A stretch of 63,461 bases of DNA from Burkholderia sp. IMCC1007. Its GTDB lineage: Bacteria; Pseudomonadota; Gammaproteobacteria; Burkholderiales; Burkholderiaceae. Of the stretch, positions 1 to 7,349 are shown one piece after another. Under the pieces are notes generated by a model that saw only the letters and a list, made by a program, of their open reading frames with translations, was not told the DNA's origin and did not search any database. The DNA lies in contig NZ_JAPVQY010000045.1 of the NCBI RefSeq assembly GCF_027257875.1, positions 1 to 63,461 on the forward strand. Reading direction: 5' to 3'. Both the position numbers and the translations under genes were made by a program. Numbering within the stretch: position 1 is the first letter of the stretch; each line of letters opens with the position of its first letter.

Positions 1-84
1 GCCGCGCCGGCCGCCGCGAGTTCCGAAAGTACGACGACGAGCGCCGCGCCGGCCCCGGCTGCGGCGCCCGCCGCCGGCAGTTGA
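1..84 (+). CDS. C-terminal end of an upstream protein (possibly FmdB-type zinc-ribbon protein)
   Basis: The first 27 codons are open and end at TGA 82-84. They encode only a Ser/Thr then Ala/Pro-rich tail ending in Ala-Gly-Ser. The rest of the gene lies outside the window. In Burkholderia the gene just before the DUF502-aspS pair is usually a short FmdB-type zinc-ribbon protein with this kind of low-complexity tail. The name is therefore a guess from neighbourhood and composition, because no diagnostic residue is visible. Confidence 0.4.
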   Translation, partial: AAPAAASSESTTTSAAPAPAAAPAAGS

Positions 85-145
85 CAGTCGCGGCCCGGTC
101 GGGCCGCGCCCACACCGCGCCCCCGGCGCGGTTCATTGACGGCAG

Positions 146-796
146 ATGATGAAAAAGACGACCCTGAAAACGGTGTTTCTGACCGGCCTGCTGGTTCTCG
201 TCCCGCTCGCGATCACGCTGTGGGTGCTCGGCCTCATCATCGGCACGATGGATCAGACGCTGCTCCTGCTGCCCGAATCGTGGCAGCCCGAGCGCGTGCT
301 CGGTTTCCATCTGCCGGGGATCGGCGCGGTGCTGACGCTCGCGTTCATCTTCGTCGTCGGGCTGGCCACGCAGAACTTCGTCGGCCAGAAGCTCGTCACG
401 TGGTGGAACGCGGTCGTGCGTCACATCCCGGTCGTCGGGCCGATCTACACGAGCGTCAAGCAGGTGTCGGACACGCTGCTGTCGAGCAGCGGCAACGCGT
501 TCCGCAAGGCGCTGCTGATCGAATACCCGCGCCGCGGCTCGTATACGATCGCGTTTCTGACCGGCACGCCCGGCGGCGACGTGGTCAACCATCTGACGGA
601 AGAGTACGTGAGCGTGTACGTGCCCACGACGCCGAACCCGACGTCGGGCTTCTTCCTGATGCTGCCGAAGAGCGAAGTCATCGAACTCGACATGTCGGTC
701 GATGCCGCGCTCAAGTACATCGTCTCGATGGGCGTCGTGGCGCCTTCGGCGCCGGCTCCGGCGCCCGCCCGCCGTCCCGTCGAGCCGCCGCTGTAA
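146..796 (+). CDS. DUF502 family inner-membrane protein
   Basis: The 216-residue product starts with a short basic stretch (MMKKTTLK) followed by a hydrophobic helix at about residues 9-31. A second membrane segment lies at about 53-75, with the phrase FVGLATQNFVG. A conserved soluble part follows (PVVGPIYTSVKQV, then GFFLMLPKSEV) and an Ala/Pro-rich tail. This layout is typical of DUF502, a family of unknown function found in bacteria and plants. It sits 67 bp ahead of aspS on the same strand and may be co-transcribed with it. A second ATG three bases downstream is an equally possible start. Confidence 0.85.
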   Translation: MMKKTTLKTVFLTGLLVLVPLAITLWVLGLIIGTMDQTLLLLPESWQPERVLGFHLPGIGAVLTLAFIFVVGLATQNFVGQKLVTWWNAVVRHIPVVGPIYTSVKQVSDTLLSSSGNAFRKALLIEYPRRGSYTIAFLTGTPGGDVVNHLTEEYVSVYVPTTPNPTSGFFLMLPKSEVIELDMSVDAALKYIVSMGVVAPSAPAPAPARRPVEPPL

Positions 797-863
797 GTAA
801 AGAATCATCGCCCGGGCCGCGCGTTGCGGCGCCCGTTGATCAAACCGAACGAAAGCAAACATC

Positions 864-2666
864 ATGTCGATGCGTACTGAATACTGCGGTCTCGTGACCG
901 AACACCTGCTGGGCCAAACCGTGTCGCTGTGCGGCTGGGTGCAGCGCCGCCGCGATCACGGCGGTGTGATCTTCATCGACCTGCGCGATCGTGAAGGCCT
1001 CGTACAGGTGGTGTGCGATCCGGATCGCGCGGAAATGTTCGCGACCGCCGAAGGCGTGCGCAACGAGTTCTGCGTGCAGATCAAGGGCCTCGTGCGCAAC
1101 CGTCCGGAAGGCACGGTCAACGCCGGCCTGAAGAGCGGCAAGATCGAAGTGCTGTGCCACGAACTGAACGTGCTGAACGCGTCGGTCACGCCACCGTTCC
1201 AGCTCGACGACGACAACCTGTCGGAAACGACGCGCCTCACGCACCGCGTGCTCGACCTGCGCCGTCCGCAGATGCAGCACAACCTGCGCCTGCGCTACCG
1301 CGTCGCGATCGAAGCGCGCAAGTACCTCGACGAGCAGGGCTTCATCGACATCGAAACGCCGATGCTGACGAAGAGCACGCCGGAAGGCGCGCGCGACTAC
1401 CTCGTGCCGTCGCGCGTGAACGCGGGCCAGTTCTTCGCGCTGCCGCAGTCGCCGCAGCTGTTCAAGCAGCTGCTGATGGTCGCGAACTTCGACCGTTACT
1501 ACCAGATCACCAAGTGCTTCCGCGACGAAGACCTCCGCGCCGACCGCCAGCCGGAATTCACGCAGATCGACTGCGAAACGTCGTTCCTCGGCGAGCAGGA
1601 AATCCGCGACCTGTTCGAAGACATGATCCGTCACATCTTCAAGACGACGATCGACGTCGAACTCGACGCGAAATTCCCGGTGATGCCGTACTCGGAAGCG
1701 ATGGCGCGTTTCGGTTCGGACAAGCCCGACCTGCGCGTGCAGCTCGAATTCACCGAGCTGACCGACGCGATGAAGGACGTCGACTTCAAGGTGTTCAGCA
1801 CGCCGGCCAACGCGAAGGACGGCCGTGTCGCGGCGCTGCGCGTGCCGAAGGGCAGCGAGCTGTCGCGCGGCGACATCGACGGCTACACGGAATTCGTGCG
1901 CATCTACGGCGCGAAGGGCCTCGCATGGATCAAGGTCAACGAGAAGGCGAAGGGCCGCGACGGCCTGCAAAGCCCGATCGTCAAGAACCTGCACGACGCA
2001 TCGATCGCGGCGATCCTCGAGCGCACCGGCGCTGAAGACGGCGACATCATCTTCTTCGCGGCCGACCGCGCGAAGGTCGTCAACGACAGCCTCGGCGCGC
2101 TGCGCCTGAAGATCGGCCATTCGGAATTCGGCAAGGCGAATGGCCTCGTCCAGGCCGGCTGGAAGCCGCTGTGGGTCGTCGACTTCCCGATGTTCGAATA
2201 CGACGACGAAGACGCGCGCTACGTCGCGGCACACCACCCGTTCACCAGCCCGAAGGATGAGCACCTCGAATACCTCGAGACCGACCCGGGCCGCTGCCTC
2301 GCGAAGGCCTACGACATGGTGCTGAACGGCTGGGAAATCGGCGGTGGCTCGGTGCGTATCCACCGCGAGGAAGTGCAGAGCAAGGTGTTCCGCGCGCTGA
2401 AGATCGGCGCGGAAGAGGCGCAGGCGAAGTTCGGCTTCCTGCTGGACGCGCTGCAGTACGGCGCGCCGCCGCACGGCGGTATCGCGTTCGGTCTCGACCG
2501 CATCGTCACGATGATGGCCGGTGCCGATTCGATTCGCGACGTGATCGCGTTCCCGAAGACGCAGCGTGCGCAGGATCTGCTCACGCAGGCGCCGAGCCCG
2601 GTCGACGAGCGTCAGCTGCGCGAACTGCACATCCGTCTGCGTCAGCCGGAACAGCCGAAGGCGTAA
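864..2666 (+). CDS. aspS: aspartyl-tRNA synthetase
   Basis: The 600-residue class II aminoacyl-tRNA synthetase charges tRNA with aspartate in the cytoplasm. The N-terminal OB-fold anticodon domain (about 1-105, SLCGWVQRRRDHGGVIFIDLRD) is followed by class II motif 2 (FRDEDLRADRQPEFTQID). A bacterial GAD insertion domain lies in the middle, and motif 3 is near the C-terminus (GIAFGLDRIV). Length fits bacterial AspRS. No asparaginyl-tRNA synthetase is in view, so whether this enzyme also charges tRNA-Asn cannot be judged here. A factor-independent terminator follows 52 bp after the stop. Confidence 0.97.
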   Translation: MSMRTEYCGLVTEHLLGQTVSLCGWVQRRRDHGGVIFIDLRDREGLVQVVCDPDRAEMFATAEGVRNEFCVQIKGLVRNRPEGTVNAGLKSGKIEVLCHELNVLNASVTPPFQLDDDNLSETTRLTHRVLDLRRPQMQHNLRLRYRVAIEARKYLDEQGFIDIETPMLTKSTPEGARDYLVPSRVNAGQFFALPQSPQLFKQLLMVANFDRYYQITKCFRDEDLRADRQPEFTQIDCETSFLGEQEIRDLFEDMIRHIFKTTIDVELDAKFPVMPYSEAMARFGSDKPDLRVQLEFTELTDAMKDVDFKVFSTPANAKDGRVAALRVPKGSELSRGDIDGYTEFVRIYGAKGLAWIKVNEKAKGRDGLQSPIVKNLHDASIAAILERTGAEDGDIIFFAADRAKVVNDSLGALRLKIGHSEFGKANGLVQAGWKPLWVVDFPMFEYDDEDARYVAAHHPFTSPKDEHLEYLETDPGRCLAKAYDMVLNGWEIGGGSVRIHREEVQSKVFRALKIGAEEAQAKFGFLLDALQYGAPPHGGIAFGLDRIVTMMAGADSIRDVIAFPKTQRAQDLLTQAPSPVDERQLRELHIRLRQPEQPKA

Positions 2667-2717
2667 CGTTTGTCCACAATCGTGTGCGCGGCGACGCGCG
2701 CACGATGCCCAACGAAG

Positions 2718-2749
2718 AAGGCGCCATCGTGCGCCTTTTTCGTTTTTTG
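2718..2749 (+). terminator. factor-independent terminator after aspS
   Basis: A 7-bp stem AAGGCGC/GCGCCTT (2718-2724 with 2731-2737) with a 6-nt loop runs directly into a T-rich tract broken by CG. It lies between aspS and nudB on the plus strand. Confidence 0.8.
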
Positions 2750-2822
2750 CGGTACAGTCGCAGCACTTGCCGCACGTTCGGGCACAGTGCCCGCTGCAGG
2801 CCCTGCGCCGCATGAAACCAAG

Positions 2823-3317
2823 ATGACGAAGCCGCCGAAAATCCCCGAATCCGTTCTCGTCGTGATCTACACGCCGGAACTCGACGTGCTGGTGATCAAG
2901 CGTGCCGACCAGCCCGATTTCTGGCAATCGGTGACCGGGTCGAAGGACACGCTCGACGAGCCGCTAGCGCTTACGGCCGCGCGCGAAGTGGCCGAGGAAA
3001 CCGGCATCGCGGTCGGCACGCCCGACGTGCCGGCCAGCGCGCTCGTCGACTGGCACCACCGGATCGAATACACGATCTATCCGCAATATCTGCATCGCTA
3101 CGCGCCGGGTGTCACGCACAACGTCGAGCACTGGTTCGGCCTGTGCGTGCCGCATCGTATGGACGTGACGCTGTCGCCGCGCGAGCACGTCGACCATGCA
3201 TGGCTGCCGTTCCGCGAAGCGGCCGCGCGCTGCTTCTCGCCGTCGAACGCCGAAGCGATCCTGCAATTGCCCGTGCGCGTGGCGCTCGCGCACGCACCGC
3301 ACGGCTCGTCCGCATGA
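2823..3317 (+). CDS. nudB: dihydroneopterin triphosphate diphosphatase, Nudix family
   Basis: The 164-residue Nudix hydrolase is predicted to remove pyrophosphate from dihydroneopterin triphosphate, the second step of folate biosynthesis. The start at 2823 gives MTKPPKIPESVLVVIYTP; the frame is open further upstream, but that part crosses the aspS terminator. The Nudix box is present (GSKDTLDEPLALTAAREVAEETGI, showing the REVAEETG core). The gene follows aspS, an order common in beta-proteobacteria, and its TGA overlaps the ATG of the next gene (ATGA), suggesting translational coupling. Confidence 0.88.
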   Translation: MTKPPKIPESVLVVIYTPELDVLVIKRADQPDFWQSVTGSKDTLDEPLALTAAREVAEETGIAVGTPDVPASALVDWHHRIEYTIYPQYLHRYAPGVTHNVEHWFGLCVPHRMDVTLSPREHVDHAWLPFREAAARCFSPSNAEAILQLPVRVALAHAPHGSSA

Positions 3318-4588
3318 ATGCGGAAACCCGCAAGCGCTTCGCGCAATTGCGGCAGATGTTCCTGCAGGAGCGCGGCTCCGCGTCGCGGCTCGCGTTCACG
3401 GCCGGCAACACGGTGCGACTGTGCGAAACCGGCGGCGAATTCTTCCACGCGTTGATCGAACGGATCGACGCCGCCCGCGAGCAGGTGATGCTCGAAACCT
3501 ACATCTTCTGCGACGATGCGGCCGGCCGCCCGGTGTCGGACGCGCTGATCCGCGCGGTGCAGCGCGGCGTGCGCGTGCGCGTGATCACCGATGGCGTCGG
3601 CACCGCGCGCCTGCCGCTGTTCGACACGTGGGCCGCGGCCGGTGTCGAGCACTGCATCTACAACCGTTACCTGTTCGGCCGTTTCGGCTTCTCGCGCACG
3701 CACCGCAAGCTCGCGGTGATCGATCATGCGGTCGCGTTCTGCGGCGGCATCAACATCGTCGACGACTTCACGCAGGGCAGCGCGACGCTGCCGTTCGCGC
3801 GCTGGGATTTCGCGGTCGAGATGGCGGGGCCGGCGGTGGCGGACGTGCGCGCCGCGTTCGAACTGCAGTGGCACCGGATCCAGTTCGGTCACAAGCCGTA
3901 TGCGCAGTACGCGGCGGGGCTGCACGGCGGCGAAGCGTTCCCCGACATGTTCCGGCGCTGGATGCGCAGCCATCGGTGGGTGAAGGCCGGCGCGCTGCGG
4001 ATCGTGACGGAGCCGAGCGTCGCGTTCGTCGCGCGCGACAACGTCGTGAACCGCCGCGCGATCGAAAAGGCCTATCTCGCGGCGATCGGCCAGGCGCGCC
4101 AGCGGATCCTGCTCGCGAACCCGTACTTCATGCCGGGCCGCAAGCTGCGCCGCGCGCTGACGGGCGCGGCCCGCCGCGGCGTCGACGTGCGCGTGCTGAT
4201 CGGCCGCAAGGAGTTCACCGCGCTCGATACGGCGGTGCCGTTCCTGTATCACTCGCTGTTGCGCGCCGGCGTGCGCGTGGCGGAATATGACAAGACGATC
4301 CTGCACGGCAAGGTGGCCGTGATCGACGACAATTGGGCGACGGTCGGCTCGTCGAATCTGGACGCGCTGAGTCTGATGCTGAACAATGAGGCGAACGTCG
4401 TGCTGGTGCGCTACGACACGATCACGAACGAGCTGCGCGACGCGATCGCGGCCGCGTTCTCCGAAGGCCGCGAAATCGACGCCGCGCGGTATGCCGCACG
4501 GCCGCGCATCGAGCGTATCCTGAACTGGCTCGCGTACAACACGTACCGCATCGTGATGAAGGCGCTGACGGTCGGTGGTTACGACTGA
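3314..4588 (+). CDS. clsB: cardiolipin synthase B-like phospholipase D family protein
   Basis: The 424-residue protein carries two phospholipase D HKD motifs: HRKLAVIDHAVAFCGG at about residues 130-145 and HGKVAVIDDNWATVGSSN at about 330-347. That pair defines cardiolipin synthases, which join phospholipids at the inner membrane. There is no strong N-terminal transmembrane pair, which fits ClsB/YbhO better than ClsA. The ATG at 3314 overlaps the nudB stop by four bases. An upstream in-frame extension exists but lies inside nudB, so I discount it. Confidence 0.85.
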   Translation: MNAETRKRFAQLRQMFLQERGSASRLAFTAGNTVRLCETGGEFFHALIERIDAAREQVMLETYIFCDDAAGRPVSDALIRAVQRGVRVRVITDGVGTARLPLFDTWAAAGVEHCIYNRYLFGRFGFSRTHRKLAVIDHAVAFCGGINIVDDFTQGSATLPFARWDFAVEMAGPAVADVRAAFELQWHRIQFGHKPYAQYAAGLHGGEAFPDMFRRWMRSHRWVKAGALRIVTEPSVAFVARDNVVNRRAIEKAYLAAIGQARQRILLANPYFMPGRKLRRALTGAARRGVDVRVLIGRKEFTALDTAVPFLYHSLLRAGVRVAEYDKTILHGKVAVIDDNWATVGSSNLDALSLMLNNEANVVLVRYDTITNELRDAIAAAFSEGREIDAARYAARPRIERILNWLAYNTYRIVMKALTVGGYD

Positions 4589-4681
4589 CGCGGATTCAGC
4601 ATCCGCTTCAAAATTCTGTCCGCACGTTCGTGCGGAAAAGCCGCTCCGGTCCCGCCGGAATCGCGCAAAATAGCGGCTCGG

Positions 4682-4699
4682 TTAGACACCGGTTTCTAA
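4682..4699. promoter_or_regulatory. 18-bp palindrome, candidate TetR operator
   Basis: TTAGACACCGGTTTCTAA is an inverted repeat with one mismatched pair around a central ACCGGT. It lies 88 bp before the TetR start codon, where an autoregulatory operator would be expected. TetR-family operators are commonly palindromes of this size. Which protein binds here is inference. Confidence 0.6.
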
Positions 4700-4787
4700 T
4701 AATTTCCTTGTTTCGCGAGCGGCCGCACTCAATAATAGTACGGCCGTTCGATTTTATTCGAACCCCCGAACGGTTACAGAAATAGCT

Positions 4788-5387
4788 ATGCGAAAAGGCG
4801 AACAGACGCGTGCCGCGATACTCGAAGCTGCTTTGGACCTCGCCAGCCGTGACGGGCTGGAGGGGCTGACGATCGGCCTGCTGGCCGAGCGCATGCAGAT
4901 GAGCAAGAGCGGCGTGTTCGCGCACTTCGGATCGCGCGAAGACCTGCAGGTCGAGGTCGTCCGCGAATATCACCATCGTTTCGAAAACGAGGTGTTCTTT
5001 CCGAGCCTGCGCGAGCCGCGAGGCTTGCCGCGCCTTCGGGCGATGCTGGCCCGCTGGACGGAGAAGCGCATCCAGGAGGTGACGACGGGATGCATCTACA
5101 TCAGCGGCGCAGTCGAGTACGACGACCGGCCTGACAGCCCCGTGCGCGAGCAACTGGTCGCGAGCGTGACGGCCTGGCGTGCCGCGATGCTGCGTGCCAT
5201 TTCGCAGGCGAAGGAAGAAGGGCATCTGCGTGCGGATACCGATCCGGACCTGATGCTCTTCGAGTTGTACAGCTTCACGCTCGGCCTGCATCACGATGCA
5301 CGCTTCCTGCATTCGCCGGATGCCGTGCGCCTCACGTGGGCCGCGCTGGAAAAGACGATTGTTTCGTATCAGAGCGAGAGCCGTTAG
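4788..5387 (+). CDS. TetR/AcrR family transcriptional regulator
   Basis: The 199-residue protein has an N-terminal TetR helix-turn-helix at about residues 8-55, with the recognition region MQMSKSGVFAHFGSREDLQ. The all-helical C-terminal domain is of the type that binds a small ligand. It is the first gene before a set of beta-oxidation genes on the same strand, with 56 bp to the acyl-CoA dehydrogenase start. A palindrome sits upstream. The likely role is a fatty-acid or acyl-CoA-responsive repressor of itself and the downstream genes. The ligand cannot be read from sequence. Confidence 0.85.
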   Translation: MRKGEQTRAAILEAALDLASRDGLEGLTIGLLAERMQMSKSGVFAHFGSREDLQVEVVREYHHRFENEVFFPSLREPRGLPRLRAMLARWTEKRIQEVTTGCIYISGAVEYDDRPDSPVREQLVASVTAWRAAMLRAISQAKEEGHLRADTDPDLMLFELYSFTLGLHHDARFLHSPDAVRLTWAALEKTIVSYQSESR

Positions 5388-5443
5388 CGGCGCGTGACCC
5401 GCCCGCCAGGAGCTCGAGCCGTAGCCCACCTTTGGAGAGAGTC

Positions 5444-7231
5444 ATGGGACAGTACGCCGCGCCGCTGCGCGACATGCAATTCGTGTTGCACGAGCTTCTG
5501 AACGTCGAAGCCGAAGTCAAGCAAATGCCCAGGCATGCGGACCTCGACGCCGACACGATCAACCAGGTCCTCGAGGAAGCGGGCAAGTTCTGCTCCGAGG
5601 TACTGTTCCCGCTGAACCAGGTCGGCGACCGCGAAGGCTGCACGTATGAAGGCGACGGCGTCGTGAAGACCCCGACCGGCTTCAAGGAAGCGTATCAGCA
5701 GTACGTCGAGGCCGGCTGGCCGGCGCTCGGCTGCGATCCGGACTACGGCGGCCAGGGCCTGCCCGCGTTCGTGAACAACGCGCTGTACGAAATGCTGAAC
5801 TCGGCGAACCAGGCATGGACGATGTATCCGGGCCTGTCGCACGGCGCGTACGAATGCCTGCACGCGCACGGCGCGCCGGAACTGCAGCAGCAATACCTGC
5901 CGAAGCTCGTGTCGGGCGAATGGACGGGCACGATGTGCCTGACCGAGCCGCACTGCGGCACCGACCTCGGCATCCTGCGCACCAAGGCCGAACCGAACGG
6001 CGACGGCTCGTACTCGATCAGCGGCACGAAGATCTTCATCTCGAGCGGCGAGCACGACATGTCGAAGAACATCATCCACCTCGTGCTCGCGCGCCTGCCG
6101 GACGCGCCGCAAGGCACGAAGGGGATCTCGCTGTTCATCGTGCCGAAGTTCATTCCGGACGCTTCGGGCGAGCCGGGCGAGCGCAACGGCATCAAGTGCG
6201 GCTCGATCGAACACAAGATGGGCATCCACGGCAACTCGACGTGCGTGATGAACCTCGACAACGCGAAGGGCTGGATGGTCGGCGAGCCGAACAAGGGCTT
6301 GAACGCGATGTTCGTGATGATGAATGCCGCGCGCCTCGGCGTCGGCATGCAGGGCCTCGGCCTCACGGAAGTCGCTTACCAGAACTCGCTGACGTACGCG
6401 AAGGAACGCCTGCAGATGCGTTCGCTGACGGGCCCGAAGGCACCGGACAAGCCGGCCGACCCGATCATCGTGCACCCGGACGTGCGCCGCATGCTGCTCA
6501 CGCAGAAGGCTTACGCCGAAGGCGCGCGCGCGTTCACGTACTGGTCCGCGCTGCAGATCGACAAGGAACTGTCGCACGCCGACGAAGCGGTGCGCAAGGA
6601 AGCGGCCGACCTCGTCGCGCTGCTCACGCCGATCATCAAGGCGTTCCTGACCGACAACGCGTTCGAGTCGACCAACCACGCGATGCAGATCTACGGCGGC
6701 CACGGCTTCATCTCCGAGTGGGGCATGGAGCAGTACGTGCGCGATGCGCGGATCAACATGATCTACGAAGGCACGAACTCGATCCAGTCGCTCGACCTGC
6801 TGGGCCGCAAGGTGCTCGGCGACATGGGCGCGAAGCTGAAGAAGTTCGGCAAGCTCGTCACCGAATTCGCGGAAGCCGAAGGCGTGAAGCCCGAGATGGC
6901 CGAGTTCATCAACCCGCTCGCGGACATCGGCGACAAGGTGCAGAAGCTGACGATGGAAATCGGCATGAAGGCGATGCAGAACCCGGACGAAGTCGGCGCG
7001 GCCGCCGTGCCGTACCTGCGCACCGTCGGCCATCTGGTGTTCTCGTACTTCTGGGCGCGCATGGCGCGTCTCGCACTCGACAAGGAAGCGTCGGGCGATC
7101 CGTTCTACAAGTCGAAGCTCGCGACGGCCCGCTTCTACTTCGCGCGCCTCTTGCCCGAAACGGCATCGACGATCCGCGCCGCGCGCGCCGGTTCGAAGAC
7201 GCTGATGGAAGTCGACGAATCGCTGTTCTGA
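5444..7231 (+). CDS. acyl-CoA dehydrogenase (long form)
   Basis: The 595-residue flavoprotein catalyses the first step of fatty-acid beta-oxidation, making trans-2-enoyl-CoA. The FAD/acyl-CoA core is recognisable (MCLTEPHCGTDLG, then GHGFISEWGMEQYVRDARI). The catalytic glutamate is in NMIYEGTNSIQS. About 130 extra C-terminal residues match the long acyl-CoA dehydrogenase class with an added C-terminal domain. The ATG at 5444 has a GGAGAGA ribosome site seven bases upstream. It heads a TetR-ACAD-dehydrogenase/hydratase-thiolase run. Several paralogues are usual in Burkholderia, so chain-length preference is unknown. Confidence 0.92.
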   Translation: MGQYAAPLRDMQFVLHELLNVEAEVKQMPRHADLDADTINQVLEEAGKFCSEVLFPLNQVGDREGCTYEGDGVVKTPTGFKEAYQQYVEAGWPALGCDPDYGGQGLPAFVNNALYEMLNSANQAWTMYPGLSHGAYECLHAHGAPELQQQYLPKLVSGEWTGTMCLTEPHCGTDLGILRTKAEPNGDGSYSISGTKIFISSGEHDMSKNIIHLVLARLPDAPQGTKGISLFIVPKFIPDASGEPGERNGIKCGSIEHKMGIHGNSTCVMNLDNAKGWMVGEPNKGLNAMFVMMNAARLGVGMQGLGLTEVAYQNSLTYAKERLQMRSLTGPKAPDKPADPIIVHPDVRRMLLTQKAYAEGARAFTYWSALQIDKELSHADEAVRKEAADLVALLTPIIKAFLTDNAFESTNHAMQIYGGHGFISEWGMEQYVRDARINMIYEGTNSIQSLDLLGRKVLGDMGAKLKKFGKLVTEFAEAEGVKPEMAEFINPLADIGDKVQKLTMEIGMKAMQNPDEVGAAAVPYLRTVGHLVFSYFWARMARLALDKEASGDPFYKSKLATARFYFARLLPETASTIRAARAGSKTLMEVDESLF

Positions 7232-7349
7232 CGCGAGTCCGGGCGGTGCGCGCCGCGTGCCGCGCCGCCCGAACGCAACGGTTCCTGGTACTCACTTCGC
7301 CGTGCAGCCCTCACATTCCGCGCTGCACGACACTATCCGGAGACATCCC

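Noticed and set aside
840..2927. Long minus-strand open frame opposite aspS
   Set aside because: It is rich in Arg, His, Val and Asp in the pattern produced by reading a GC-rich gene backwards; aspS on the other strand is certain.
4619..4636. Hairpin TCCGCAC/GTGCGGA after the cardiolipin synthase gene
   Set aside because: It is followed by A residues rather than T on the plus strand, so it is not a convincing terminator for that gene.
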